This document shows, piece after piece, positions 7,180 through 15,334 of a DNA stretch of 17,276 nt. The DNA lies in contig MNRR01000035.1 of NCBI GenBank assembly GCA_001916055.1, forward strand, positions 1 to 17,276. The letters are read 5' to 3'. Positions within the stretch are counted from its first letter, which is position 1, and each line of letters begins with the position of its first letter. The position numbers and the translations under genes are program-made. This DNA comes from Clostridium sp. 28_12 (lineage in GTDB: Bacteria; Bacillota; Clostridia; TANB77; CAG-508). The notes beneath the pieces were generated by a model. It made no database searches. It was not told the DNA's origin and saw nothing but the letters and a program-made list of their open reading frames with translations.

Positions 7180-8286
7180 TTATTCATACACTCTTTCTAA
7201 CCTGCTATCCACAAACATTGGGCTTACATTAAAGTGTACTTCATCATTTATTTTTATATTTTTTCCTGTAATATCAACACTTACATGGAACATTCCCAAT
7301 CTTCCAAGTACTTCGCATTTTTCACCATTTATTGTAACATATATTTTTTTATTTTTAAATGCATCTTTGGCATCTCTAACAACATATCTTAATTTATCAA
7401 TTGGTCTAAACATATCTCTATCAACAATTATATTAAATCCATCTGCATATCCACATGGGATTATTGCAATTTTAGTTTCTTTTTTGGTTGTGTATGAATT
7501 TGAATATCCTATATTATATCCTACTGGCAATGTTTTTATTTCTGCGACATTTGATTTTAAATATCCTACTTTTTTGAATCCCCAGGTATTTGGAATCGAC
7601 AATCTTCCAAGTAATGCTGAACCCACTCTTACTGCATCTAAGTGCATTTCTGGAAAGCGCAAAAATGCAGAGGAATTGCACATGTGTAGCATTCCTGTGT
7701 CAATCTTATTTTCTTTTAATATTTTGATACATTCCATAAATCTTTCATATTGCTCTTTAGATTCTTTGCCATCTCCAAAAAATGCAATTGAAAAATGTGA
7801 AAATGCTCCTTCTATTTTTATGTTTTTCCACGCTTTTATTGCTTGTACCATTTTTTCTTTATTACTATATATAAAGCCGTATCTTCCAAAGCCTGTATCT
7901 ATTTTTAAATGTGCTCTAGCTTTTGTCTGTAACTTTTGTGCAATTTCTTCTACTGCCTCTCCTGCCTCTTTTGATCCAACTGTTAATATTATATTATTTT
8001 TAATCAATATTTCTATATCTTCTTTTACTGCTGTTGAAGACATCATCAAAATATTTTGTGTTATTCCAGCATTTCTTAAGGCTACTGCTTCTTCCACAGT
8101 AGCAACAGCAAAAAAGTCTACTCCATTGTCAATTAAAAATTGGGTGTATTTTACTAAATCTAATCCGTAGCCATTTCCTTTAACTACGGCAATTAATTTA
8201 GCTTTTTTCTTATCTTTACTTATTATTTCATTAATAATTTTTAAGTTATGCTTTAAATTTTCTTTTTCTACTACTAGTTCTTTCAT
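7180..8286 (-). CDS. alr: Alanine racemase family PLP enzyme, divergent active site
   Basis: A 368-aa fold-type III PLP enzyme. Alanine racemase makes D-Ala for peptidoglycan. The PLP-binding lysine is Lys36 (VVKGNGYG, usually VVKANAYG). Family residues Lys128 and Arg135 (LKIDTGFGRYG), HMCNSSAFLRFP (201-212), Arg220, the catalytic tyrosine region (Tyr261 in NIGYSNSY) and PCGYADGF (277-284) are present. The usual CMDQ active-site stretch reads GMFH (331-334), so the Asp next to the conserved Met is Phe and the nearby Cys is Gly. This may alter substrate preference: alanine is the default guess, but serine or a broad-spectrum racemase is possible. The gene follows the femX-like gene by 18 bp, suiting a joint role in wall precursor supply. 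The start has an AAAGGA site at slightly long spacing. Confidence 0.82.
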   Translation of the reverse strand: MKELVVEKENLKHNLKIINEIISKDKKKAKLIAVVKGNGYGLDLVKYTQFLIDNGVDFFAVATVEEAVALRNAGITQNILMMSSTAVKEDIEILIKNNIILTVGSKEAGEAVEEIAQKLQTKARAHLKIDTGFGRYGFIYSNKEKMVQAIKAWKNIKIEGAFSHFSIAFFGDGKESKEQYERFMECIKILKENKIDTGMLHMCNSSAFLRFPEMHLDAVRVGSALLGRLSIPNTWGFKKVGYLKSNVAEIKTLPVGYNIGYSNSYTTKKETKIAIIPCGYADGFNIIVDRDMFRPIDKLRYVVRDAKDAFKNKKIYVTINGEKCEVLGRLGMFHVSVDITGKNIKINDEVHFNVSPMFVDSRLERVYE

Positions 8287-8304
8287 TTTTGCTTCATTCC
8301 TTTT

Positions 8305-9360
8305 TTACTTTTTGAACTTAGTTTTAAGCCCTCTTAAATTTCTAAATGTCTTTTCAGAGAATTTATAAATTGAATATGTTAATGGCTTAAATGGTATATA
8401 CACTTCTCCTATAAATTCTGTAAATGTTGCTCCAAAGCCTTTTTTGAATCTATATAATCCATATTGAGGATGATTTTCATCTACAACACCTGAAACCCCT
8501 CTAAAGTCATATACATCATCATGTCTTGCAATTGCCATTTTTATCATTTCCCATTGTAATAAATAATTTGGCATTAAGTTTCTGTGTTCATTACTGCTTG
8601 CACCATATAAATACCATGTTTTATTCCCATAAAATATAGGTATTACTCCTGATATTGGTTTTCCTTCATAATATGCCATCAATAACTTCATATGTTTTGG
8701 TGCTAATTCATCATACATTTTTTCAAAATATGATAATGGTCTTATTATAAATCCATCTCTCGCACCTGTTTCTACCATTATTTTGTGGAATTCTTTTAAG
8801 TCTTCTCTTGTACCTTCTTTTACAACTACACCTTTTCTAGTTGCCAAACGTACATTATATCTTGTTTTTGAATGAAATTCAGCAAATATCTCGTCCTCTG
8901 TTTTTCCTTTTATATCTAATCTAAATACATATCTTGGTTGTATTTCTTCTCTAAAGTTTTTGGCATTATCTTTTATTCTATATCCTAAATTGGTTACTAT
9001 TTTTCTGTATTCTTCATCACTGCTTAGTATATCTGGTTCCGCTTTATATACTATTGCATTATACTTTTTAGATAATTCTTTTATTCCATCTGTTAGTTGT
9101 TTCATTACAGCCACATCATGTATGTCACATGTTGGCCCTCTTGATGAATACATTATGTTTCCAAAAATAGGTATTTTTCTTATTAATACACTTACTGCTC
9201 CAATTATTTTTCCATTTTTATCTTCTGCTAATACTACTTCATTTTTCCAATTTGATTTTACTTTTGCCCATTCTGGTGATTGTTGAAAATTGCATCTTTC
9301 ATGTCTTTCAAGAAATTCTTTATATTCTTTTTCACTTTTTTCGTCTGTTACAAATCTCAT
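8305..9360 (-). CDS. Peptidoglycan bridge aminoacyltransferase, FemX/FemAB family
   Basis: A 351-aa cytoplasmic aminoacyl-tRNA-dependent transferase of the FemABX/MurM type, which adds amino acids to the stem peptide of lipid II or its UDP precursor. Two GNAT-like halves are visible: the first has QQSPEWAKVK (26-35) and YSSRGPTCDI (71-80), the second has KTRYNVRLATRKGV (165-178), SGVIPIFYGNKTWYLYGAS (237-255), DFRGVSG (285-291) and GLYRFKKGFG (301-310). The length is that of compact FemX enzymes. The coiled-coil arm of S. aureus FemA is not seen. GAGG lies about 9 bases before the ATG, and a promoter sits just upstream, making this the first gene of the six-gene block. Which residue it adds cannot be told from sequence. 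A neighbouring racemase hints at alanine or another small amino acid, but that is inference. Confidence 0.88.
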   Translation of the reverse strand: MRFVTDEKSEKEYKEFLERHERCNFQQSPEWAKVKSNWKNEVVLAEDKNGKIIGAVSVLIRKIPIFGNIMYSSRGPTCDIHDVAVMKQLTDGIKELSKKYNAIVYKAEPDILSSDEEYRKIVTNLGYRIKDNAKNFREEIQPRYVFRLDIKGKTEDEIFAEFHSKTRYNVRLATRKGVVVKEGTREDLKEFHKIMVETGARDGFIIRPLSYFEKMYDELAPKHMKLLMAYYEGKPISGVIPIFYGNKTWYLYGASSNEHRNLMPNYLLQWEMIKMAIARHDDVYDFRGVSGVVDENHPQYGLYRFKKGFGATFTEFIGEVYIPFKPLTYSIYKFSEKTFRNLRGLKTKFKK

Positions 9361-9390
9361 TTGTTTTACCTCGCTTCTATTTTTGACTTT

Positions 9391-9419
9391 ATTTTACACT
9401 AATTATCTTATTTTTACAA
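9391..9419 (-). promoter_or_regulatory. Promoter of the femX-alr-DUF1189-ftsH-HD-endoQ block
   Basis: On the minus strand TTGTAA (9419-9414) is followed after 17 bases by TAAAAT (9396-9391), about 30 bases before the femX-like start. It is back to back with the promoter of the plus-strand zinc-finger gene. No other good promoter was seen in the short gaps of the block. Confidence 0.55.
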
Positions 9420-9494
9420 GTGCTTATTGAAAAATATTATCAAAACCATTATTGAGCAACTATAACTAATTTATGTAAACATATAGATAATTTA

Positions 9495-9523
9495 TAGACT
9501 TTTATGTAAATTTGTGGTATAAT
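9495..9523 (+). promoter_or_regulatory. Extended -10 promoter of the zinc-finger membrane protein
   Basis: TAGACT (9495-9500), a 17-base spacer, then TATAAT (9518-9523) preceded by TGG, giving an extended -10. Transcription would start near 9530. A ten-base sequence, TTTATGTAAA, occurs in the spacer (9501-9510) and again upstream at 9470-9479, a spacing of 31 bases, or about three helical turns on one DNA face. It may be a regulator binding pair. Confidence 0.65.
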
Positions 9524-9577
9524 TCTTATATATTTTTTATTTGCTATTCAAAATTACTAATATGGAGGTAAATGTTA

Positions 9578-10732
9578 ATGGGAAGAAAATTAATAGAAGG
9601 GTTTTGGGATTGCAAATACTGTGATACCAAACGGATAAGAGGAAGTCTTCGTAATTGTCCAAACTGTGGCAAAGCAAGAGATACTTCTACAAGATTTTAT
9701 CTTGACGCATCTGAAAAGCATTATGTGCCTGAAGAAGCAGCAGCTAAGATAAACAGGAATCCTGATTGGATTTGTGTTTATTGTAAGCAGTTAAATTCTG
9801 ATGACAATGAAACTTGTGTCTATTGTGGCGCACCTCGGGCATCAGAGAATTTGAATTATTTCCAAAACAAAGAAAAGTCAGATTCCAAAGCTGAACCAGT
9901 TTCAGATGACTCTGATGATTCTGATAGTTTTGAAGAACATACTACTTCAGAGCATGTAAGAAGTTCTGAAAACACTGAAAGTTCTGATGAAATCAAGAAT
10001 TTTTCGATTACTGAAAAATTTAAGAACTTCAACTTCAGTGCAATTTGGAAGCCTGCATTAATTTTTCTCGCAATTCTGATAAGTTTCATAGGTATCTTTC
10101 AACTTGTTAAGCCAAAAGAATATGAACTTACAATCGACTCACTTCCATGGAGTCGCAATATTGACATTGAGCAATACAAAACAGTTGAAGAAAGTGATTG
10201 GAAATTACCTCAAAATGCCAGATTATTATATACCAGGCAAGAATATTCTCACTCAGAACCAGTAATAGATCATTACGAAACGCGTACTCGTGAGGTTACT
10301 AAAAAACGTGTTTCAGGTTCTGAATCTTATGTTTCAGGTTATAATGATCTTGGAAATGGCTATTTCGAAGAAGTTATTTCTGAAAGACCTACTTATGAAT
10401 ACTATTCCGAAACCGAAACATATAAAGAGCCAGTTTACCGCGATGAACCAGTTTATGAAACCAAGTATTATTATGAAATCGACAAATGGCTATATGAACG
10501 TTCTGTGGAAACTAATGGCAATAACACTACTCCCTATTGGGGAAAAACCAATTTAGAATCAGACGAAAGAATTTCATCAAACTCAGAACACTACTTGGTT
10601 AAAGGCACAGAAAACAAAAAAGGAAAAGAAATCTCTTTCTCGCTTCCATTTGAAGAGTGGTCTAAGCTGGAACCTGGTCAAACTGTAAAAGTAAAAATCA
10701 CATTGGGTCAAGGAAAAATCCTTTCTGAGTAG
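9578..10732 (+). CDS. Double zinc-finger, single-pass membrane protein of unknown function
   Basis: A 384-aa protein. Residues 10-33 and 64-86 each form a four-Cys finger (Cys12/15/27/30 and Cys66/69/80/83) with the W-x-C-x2-C...C-x2-C spacing of RanBP2-like zinc ribbons. A Ser/Asp/Glu-rich linker follows (about 100-140), then one membrane helix (158-177), then a Tyr/Glu-rich domain with recurring EPVxxxxE-type strings (about 215-300, for example EPVYRDEPVYETKYYYEIDK) and a C-terminal beta-like end. No catalytic motif was seen. The ATG at 9572 is only 3 bases from GGAGG, while the ATG at 9578 has the right spacing, so 9578 is chosen. It is the only plus-strand gene, flanked by its own promoter and terminator. 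It uses more GC-richer codons (CGT, CGC, GAC, CTT, CTC) than its neighbours, which may mean transfer. Related proteins exist as zinc-ribbon proteins without assigned function. Confidence 0.82.
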   Translation: MGRKLIEGFWDCKYCDTKRIRGSLRNCPNCGKARDTSTRFYLDASEKHYVPEEAAAKINRNPDWICVYCKQLNSDDNETCVYCGAPRASENLNYFQNKEKSDSKAEPVSDDSDDSDSFEEHTTSEHVRSSENTESSDEIKNFSITEKFKNFNFSAIWKPALIFLAILISFIGIFQLVKPKEYELTIDSLPWSRNIDIEQYKTVEESDWKLPQNARLLYTRQEYSHSEPVIDHYETRTREVTKKRVSGSESYVSGYNDLGNGYFEEVISERPTYEYYSETETYKEPVYRDEPVYETKYYYEIDKWLYERSVETNGNNTTPYWGKTNLESDERISSNSEHYLVKGTENKKGKEISFSLPFEEWSKLEPGQTVKVKITLGQGKILSE

Positions 10733-10738
10733 CAAAAG

Positions 10739-10765
10739 AGGTGTCCTACATTAGGGCACCTTTTT
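10739..10765 (+). terminator. Rho-independent terminator, possibly bidirectional
   Basis: A 9-bp stem with one G-U pair (AGGTGTCCT, 10739-10747, with AGGGCACCT, 10753-10761) has a five-base loop and a run of five T, starting 6 bases after the zinc-finger gene's stop. The convergent UPF0182 gene ends at 10788. On that strand the hairpin is followed by CTCTTTTGC, so it may stop both transcripts. Confidence 0.85.
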
Positions 10766-10787
10766 ATATTATAGGAAAGTTTTTTTC

Positions 10788-13517
10788 TTATTGTGTTTTT
10801 TTGTTATTTTCTTTTATCATCTTATCAAGAGAATCAATCAAACTTTGAAGTTCTTTTAAATCAGAGCCCATCATCTCCCAATCATTTCTATCATTAGATT
10901 CTGTCAAATTCTTATTGGCATTTATAATAGCTTGTATCATGCCATCAACATCTTCCGTATTTGTTATTTCAATATTTACAGCAGATTGTGACAATAAATT
11001 TGAAATAGCTTCTTCAAGAGTGTTTCCTATTGCTACTTTTGTTCCAGAAGCAACAATTACTTTTTTCAAAGTTGTTGGCTGATTTGGCTCATTTGTCATT
11101 GTTTGATATATTGTTTCTACATATAAAACCGTATTATTTATAGGTATAATCTTCATATCTTTTGATATTTTACTTCCTGTAACATCTATTGTTGAAAGTT
11201 CTGTCGAAATTGTTTCATCTTGGTCTATTTGATTATCTAGTTGAATTGGGCCAAGTATATTACTATCAGTTGGGTATTTGTAAATTTTTAATTCACATTC
11301 AGTACCATTGCAACTTCCAACAAGATATGAGGTAATATTGGATTTTCCATTTTGTGTATACATTTGTATCAATCCTAGTTCGCTCTTATCATTGTCTGGT
11401 GTTTTTATCATCGCATAATATGGTTCTAAAGTTGCAACTTTTGATTTTGTAGATGTTGTTCCATATTTGGTTAATGCCCATATATCATTATTTCTATATA
11501 ATACATCTTCTTTTACATTATGATATACCATAAGCATTTCTGATTGAACATCATATAAAAATTTAGGGTATTTCATTTGTTGCTTAATTCCATCTGGAAT
11601 TTCTTTTCCTGTATAGTCAGAAAATATTGTAGGATATAATTTTAGATATGCCATAATTACAGGATCATTTCTGTCTGTTATATAAAATGTCATTTCACCA
11701 TCATATGCATTTATAATTACCTTTACTGAATTTCTAATGTAATTAATATTTCGTTTTGCCCCATCATATTCAACTTCTGTATATGTTGAATATGGATATT
11801 TATCAGATACAGTATATGCATCTAATACCCAATATATTTTTCCATCATCTACAACTGTATATGGATTTTCATCATATATTAGATTTGGCAATACTGCTTT
11901 AGCTCTTTTAACAATATTTCTATTGGTTAAAATCTTGCTTTCACTTGATATTGAACTTGTCATTGCAAGTCTAATATCTTTATTTTTTACAGCAAGTATC
12001 AATCTATCCCAAAAGCCTACTTGAATTCCTGAATTTCCATCATAATTATTTACATGTTCTACTCCATCACTATCTGTATAGTCGTATTCTGATTTATTCT
12101 TTGTATTTGTAACAGCAACACTATTAGTTTCAACTCCATAATATATTCTAGGTTCTTTTACTTCTAACATATTATCTGAACCACTAATATCTTTTTGAAG
12201 ATATTCTACATTTCCATCTTCTGTTACTGATGTTGCAGATGCAATAATTTGTCCCATTCCATGTGTATATTCATATGTCTTATTGTTATATGATATAGTG
12301 TTATTTTCTGCTTCTCTTGGTGCCACATATGTTAATTGATCTTTACCATTTATATTATATTTAGCTAATGAAACACTGTTATAAGTGTAATATCCTGTTT
12401 CTGTTTGAGTATCTTTTAGACTCTTTTTTACAAGATCCTTGTTGACAATAGTTATATTATCAATTACATCGTCATTTTTCTCAACTTCATCTTCTTTTAT
12501 TGTTCCTGAATATTCTATACTTGTTTCTTTAACCTTTATATTATAAGCTTCTTGAGTTGATTTTATATTTTCTGATATATATTTACGCTCCTTGTCAAAT
12601 TCATTTGATTTTACAAATATGAAATCATATCCAACCATTACTAAGAATAATGTAACTAAATATATTGGTACCACTGCTACAGGATACACTATCTTTTTCA
12701 TTTTATTTTGTGCAAAGAATTTTACTGAAATTATTACTGCTATAACTATTATTACAGATAAAATTAGATATCCCCATAGTTGAATTGTTGATTCAATAAC
12801 TCCTGCACCTGTCAATTCCGTTCCATTGCTTAATGTTAAGAATTTTCCTGTAACAATATTTTGAGTATTTAATGCATTTTGTAAAGCCATTCCGATTGAT
12901 ACTATTATTGCATTTCTTAACAATTTCTTTATAAGCTTACTTTTCCTTAATAATTCTCTATCAACTGCTTTAAAATAAAAATTAAATATTATTATATAAT
13001 ACCCTGCCATGTAAGCACTTAATGCAATCATCAATTTAACAAAATCACTTAATAATGCCTCTACTAATGGCTTTATGAACATATAATATGATATGTCTAA
13101 ATTAAATATTATATCTGTTTTTCCAAATGATGCATTGCTTACAAAAAGCAATACTTTATCTACCAAGTCATTTGAAACTATCACACTTGCTATTGCAGCA
13201 ACTATTAGTGTTATTGATTTATTGGGTAATTTAGGTACCTCTCTCTTTTCTTGTTCAAAAAATGGCTTTAATCCTTTTTTTATTCCTCTATTTGTAAAAT
13301 ATAATATTATACTTAATAAAACAAATGTTATTCCCATTATAGAATATTTATATTTTATGTCTGTGAAAAATTTTTCTACATATTGTTCTCCAAGTTCAAC
13401 ATATTCTAAATATTGTCCTCTTAATGACACATATGTTCCTAAGGCATATATTGCAATAAATGCTATTACTATTATTGCTCTCATTTTTTTACTGATTCTA
13501 AGTTTGTTCTTTTCCAT
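10788..13517 (-). CDS. UPF0182-family large membrane protein
   Basis: A 909-aa protein of the UPF0182 family, widespread in Firmicutes, Actinobacteria and Cyanobacteria, with no assigned function. About seven membrane segments fill the first 305 residues (near 13-32, 57-76, 102-122, 150-180, 205-222, 250-270 and 282-303). A large, probably extracytoplasmic domain follows with family-typical stretches: EPRIYYGVETNSVAVTNTK, IYWVLDAYTVSDKYPYS, NYIRNSVKVIINAYDGEMTF and an MKYPKFLYDVQSEM segment. The C-terminus has an acidic helical tail rich in Asn, Lys and Glu (about 870-909). The frame extends to a GTG at 13535, but that GTG lies in a repeat, and AAAGGAGA is ideally placed for the ATG at 13517. 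It follows ftsY on the same strand, with 80 bp between them filled by the repeats. Confidence 0.9.
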   Translation of the reverse strand: MEKNKLRISKKMRAIIVIAFIAIYALGTYVSLRGQYLEYVELGEQYVEKFFTDIKYKYSIMGITFVLLSIILYFTNRGIKKGLKPFFEQEKREVPKLPNKSITLIVAAIASVIVSNDLVDKVLLFVSNASFGKTDIIFNLDISYYMFIKPLVEALLSDFVKLMIALSAYMAGYYIIIFNFYFKAVDRELLRKSKLIKKLLRNAIIVSIGMALQNALNTQNIVTGKFLTLSNGTELTGAGVIESTIQLWGYLILSVIIVIAVIISVKFFAQNKMKKIVYPVAVVPIYLVTLFLVMVGYDFIFVKSNEFDKERKYISENIKSTQEAYNIKVKETSIEYSGTIKEDEVEKNDDVIDNITIVNKDLVKKSLKDTQTETGYYTYNSVSLAKYNINGKDQLTYVAPREAENNTISYNNKTYEYTHGMGQIIASATSVTEDGNVEYLQKDISGSDNMLEVKEPRIYYGVETNSVAVTNTKNKSEYDYTDSDGVEHVNNYDGNSGIQVGFWDRLILAVKNKDIRLAMTSSISSESKILTNRNIVKRAKAVLPNLIYDENPYTVVDDGKIYWVLDAYTVSDKYPYSTYTEVEYDGAKRNINYIRNSVKVIINAYDGEMTFYITDRNDPVIMAYLKLYPTIFSDYTGKEIPDGIKQQMKYPKFLYDVQSEMLMVYHNVKEDVLYRNNDIWALTKYGTTSTKSKVATLEPYYAMIKTPDNDKSELGLIQMYTQNGKSNITSYLVGSCNGTECELKIYKYPTDSNILGPIQLDNQIDQDETISTELSTIDVTGSKISKDMKIIPINNTVLYVETIYQTMTNEPNQPTTLKKVIVASGTKVAIGNTLEEAISNLLSQSAVNIEITNTEDVDGMIQAIINANKNLTESNDRNDWEMMGSDLKELQSLIDSLDKMIKENNKKTQ

Positions 13518-13526
13518 CTCTTCTCC

Positions 13527-13596
13527 TTTTTGCACCGATTATCTCGCTTTTTTTCCGTGCATTTTTGCACAGATTATCTCGCTTTTTTTCCGTGCA
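13527..13596 (-). repeat. Two tandem 35-bp repeats filling the ftsY-UPF0182 gap
   Basis: Two 31-bp units at 13531-13561 and 13566-13596 are identical except for one base (C at 13536, A at 13571), and each is preceded by TTTT. Each unit begins TGCAC and ends GTGCA, so the ends are inverted repeats, with ATTATCTCGC and a T7 run inside. They start 1 base after the ftsY stop and end just before the UPF0182 ribosome binding site. A related, less complete copy occurs at 4261-4299 in a similar position between genes. Two units are too few, and the spacer too short, for a CRISPR array. Confidence 0.8.
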
Positions 13597-13597
13597 A

Positions 13598-14503
13598 TTA
13601 TATTATTGCTTTGGCGAAATCCTTTGAATTAAAGATTTCCATATCATCGATTTGTTCTCCAACTCCTATAAATTTAACTGGTATTTTATTTTCTGCTACA
13701 ATTCCAATTACTGCTCCGCCTTTAGCTGTTCCATCTAATTTAGTTAGTACTATTCCTGTAATATCTGCTTGTTCTTTAAATGCTTTTACTTGTGATATTG
13801 CATTTTGACCTGTTCCTGCGTCTATTACTAGTAATACTTCTTTAGATGCATCTGGCATTTCTTTATTTATTACTTTTTGTATTTTATTTAACTCATCCAT
13901 TAAGTATTTTTTATTGTGCAATCTTCCTGCCGTATCGCAAATTAATATATCTGCCCCTATTTCTCTTGTTTTTGCTATTGCATCATATACTACAGATGCT
14001 GGGTCTACTCCTTCTTCTCTTTTTACAATCTCTGCACCAGCTCTTTGGGCCCAAATTTCTAATTGTTCAACTGCTGCTGCTCTAAATGTATCTGCTGCTG
14101 CAACAACAACTTTTTTACCATCCTTAGATAGCCTTGCAGCCATTTTTCCTATTGAAGTTGTTTTTCCAACCCCATTTACACCTATAACTAAAATAACAGA
14201 TGGCTTTGTTTCAAGCTTTAATGAATTATCTGATATTTCCATTATTTTTTCGATTTCTTCTCTTAGAGCTTCTTTTACTTGTTCTTGATCTTCTATTTTT
14301 TCTTTTTTCATTCTTTCTCTTAAATTTGAAATAATTTTTGTTGAAGTTTCTATTCCAATATCTGACATTATTAATGCTTCTTCAAGCTCCTCCAAAAAAC
14401 CTTCATCCACTTTTCTAAAATTACTAAATACATCATTTATTTTTTCATTTATTGATTCCTTTGTTTTATTTAATCCTTGTTTTAATTTATCAAAAAATCC
14501 CAT
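13598..14503 (-). CDS. ftsY: Signal recognition particle receptor FtsY
   Basis: A 301-aa SRP-family GTPase that receives ribosome-SRP complexes at the membrane. The four-helix N domain (about 1-90) begins with the typical MGFFDKLKQGL. The G domain shows GVNGVGKTT (108-116), DTFRAAA (138-144), DTAGR (190-194), TKLDG (254-258) and the GVGEQIDDM end (281-289). The acidic A domain of E. coli FtsY is missing, as is common in Gram-positive bacteria. The open frame runs on to a TTG at 14554, but that TTG is the -35 box of a good promoter, and AGAAGGAT is spaced for the ATG at 14503. It is not next to ffh or smc here; instead an OB-fold gene lies upstream and a UPF0182 gene downstream. Confidence 0.96.
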   Translation of the reverse strand: MGFFDKLKQGLNKTKESINEKINDVFSNFRKVDEGFLEELEEALIMSDIGIETSTKIISNLRERMKKEKIEDQEQVKEALREEIEKIMEISDNSLKLETKPSVILVIGVNGVGKTTSIGKMAARLSKDGKKVVVAAADTFRAAAVEQLEIWAQRAGAEIVKREEGVDPASVVYDAIAKTREIGADILICDTAGRLHNKKYLMDELNKIQKVINKEMPDASKEVLLVIDAGTGQNAISQVKAFKEQADITGIVLTKLDGTAKGGAVIGIVAENKIPVKFIGVGEQIDDMEIFNSKDFAKAII

Positions 14504-14525
14504 AATCATCCTTCTTTCTGTTGGT

Positions 14526-14554
14526 ATTTTAACATCTTTCATTTTAAAAATCAA
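14526..14554 (-). promoter_or_regulatory. Promoter of ftsY
   Basis: On the minus strand TTGATT (14554-14549), 17 bases, then TAAAAT (14531-14526) preceded by TGT, an extended -10. Transcription would begin only some 15-20 bases before the ftsY ATG, leaving just enough leader for the ribosome binding site. The hairpin upstream (14574-14601) makes a separate ftsY transcript sensible. Confidence 0.65.
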
Positions 14555-14573
14555 TACTTTCGCGTCTAAACTT

Positions 14574-14601
14574 AAAGAGGAGCTACTTTGTGCTCCTCTT
14601 T
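14574..14601 (-). terminator. Terminator after the OB-fold gene
   Basis: A perfect 10-bp stem (AAAGAGGAGC with GCTCCTCTTT) has an 8-base loop, 25 bases past the stop of the OB-fold gene. The T run after the stem is short on the minus strand (TTT in the stem, then AAGTTT), so termination may be incomplete and some readthrough into ftsY is possible. Confidence 0.65.
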
Positions 14602-14626
14602 TACTTCTACTTCATTCCTGATTTAG

Positions 14627-15304
14627 TTATTCTTCTAGCAACTCCATTTTTCCAATTGAAACTTCATAAACCTGTTGCCATTCACCTATTTCTGGTTCTT
14701 CTTCATTTTTTCTTACAAATTTAATCGTTTTCATTTTTCTGCAAAATACTTTTCTTTCTTGAATTCTTCCAAGACATTTTAGATGTGAACCGACCCCAAT
14801 ATCCTTTAAAATCTTTGCATTTCTATTCCATGCAATACACCAAATATAGTCTGATTCTCCATCAGGGCTATTGACTGCTAACAATATAGCTGAAATTTTT
14901 CTGTTTTGTTTTCTTGTTATTTTATAAATAGAATTTTTACAAATATAACCATCAAGAAAAATTTCGTTTATATCAATTTCATTTTCTTCATTCTCATAAG
15001 ACTCAATATTTTCTACCAAGACCACCATTCTTACATGTTTTATTTTACCATATACATCCAAAATATTTATTGATTTGAATTTTCCTGTACATCTAACATA
15101 TTTGCCTGTAAGTTCTTCAATTTTTATTTCTTTAGATTCTAACAAATCATCAGATATTAAAATCGGTATAGTATCTTCAAACCCGCTAAGTCTTTTTGCT
15201 ACTAATTTAGTATAATAAAACTTAGTTCCATAATAGTCTTGATGATCATATTTTAGTTCGCTCCGAATAGTTCCTTTTAGTTCTACACAATTTACTTCTT
15301 GCAT
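14627..15304 (-). CDS. Single-stranded DNA-binding-type protein with two OB folds
   Basis: A 225-aa protein with two consecutive OB-fold-like halves. The first covers about 3-103 (NCVELKGTI, then DTIPILISD, GKYVRCTGKF, VRMVVLVENI). The second covers about 112-205 (NEIFLDGYICK, LLAVNSPDGESDYIWCIAW, GSHLKCLGRIQ). The second half resembles the conserved core of bacterial SSB. The architecture matches proteins in Clostridia annotated as single-stranded DNA-binding, distinct from the replicative SSB, which usually has one OB fold and an acidic DDDIPF-like tail. That tail is absent here. GGAGG lies about 6 bases before the ATG. The gene appears to form its own transcription unit. Its role in DNA transactions is a family inference. 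Confidence 0.72.
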   Translation of the reverse strand: MQEVNCVELKGTIRSELKYDHQDYYGTKFYYTKLVAKRLSGFEDTIPILISDDLLESKEIKIEELTGKYVRCTGKFKSINILDVYGKIKHVRMVVLVENIESYENEENEIDINEIFLDGYICKNSIYKITRKQNRKISAILLAVNSPDGESDYIWCIAWNRNAKILKDIGVGSHLKCLGRIQERKVFCRKMKTIKFVRKNEEEPEIGEWQQVYEVSIGKMELLEE

Positions 15305-15334
15305 TTTTTCCTCCTGCGGTTTAAAAAATTTAGT

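Noticed and set aside
7169..8170. A 333-codon open frame on the plus strand opposite the racemase gene
   Set aside because: It is antisense to a gene with clear motifs, is rich in Ser, Phe, Ile and Leu as expected from a shadow frame, has no ribosome binding site and no recognisable domain.
10788..13535. UPF0182 start at the GTG at 13535
   Set aside because: The GTG is part of the repeat unit and has no ribosome binding site, while AAAGGAGA is correctly spaced for the ATG at 13517.
13527..13596. CRISPR array
   Set aside because: Only two units, a four-base spacer, and no cas genes nearby.
13093..13808. Overlapping plus-strand open frames of 179 and 92 codons across the UPF0182-ftsY junction
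   Set aside because: They run antisense through conserved membrane and GTPase coding sequence and through the tandem repeats; no ribosome binding site or domain.
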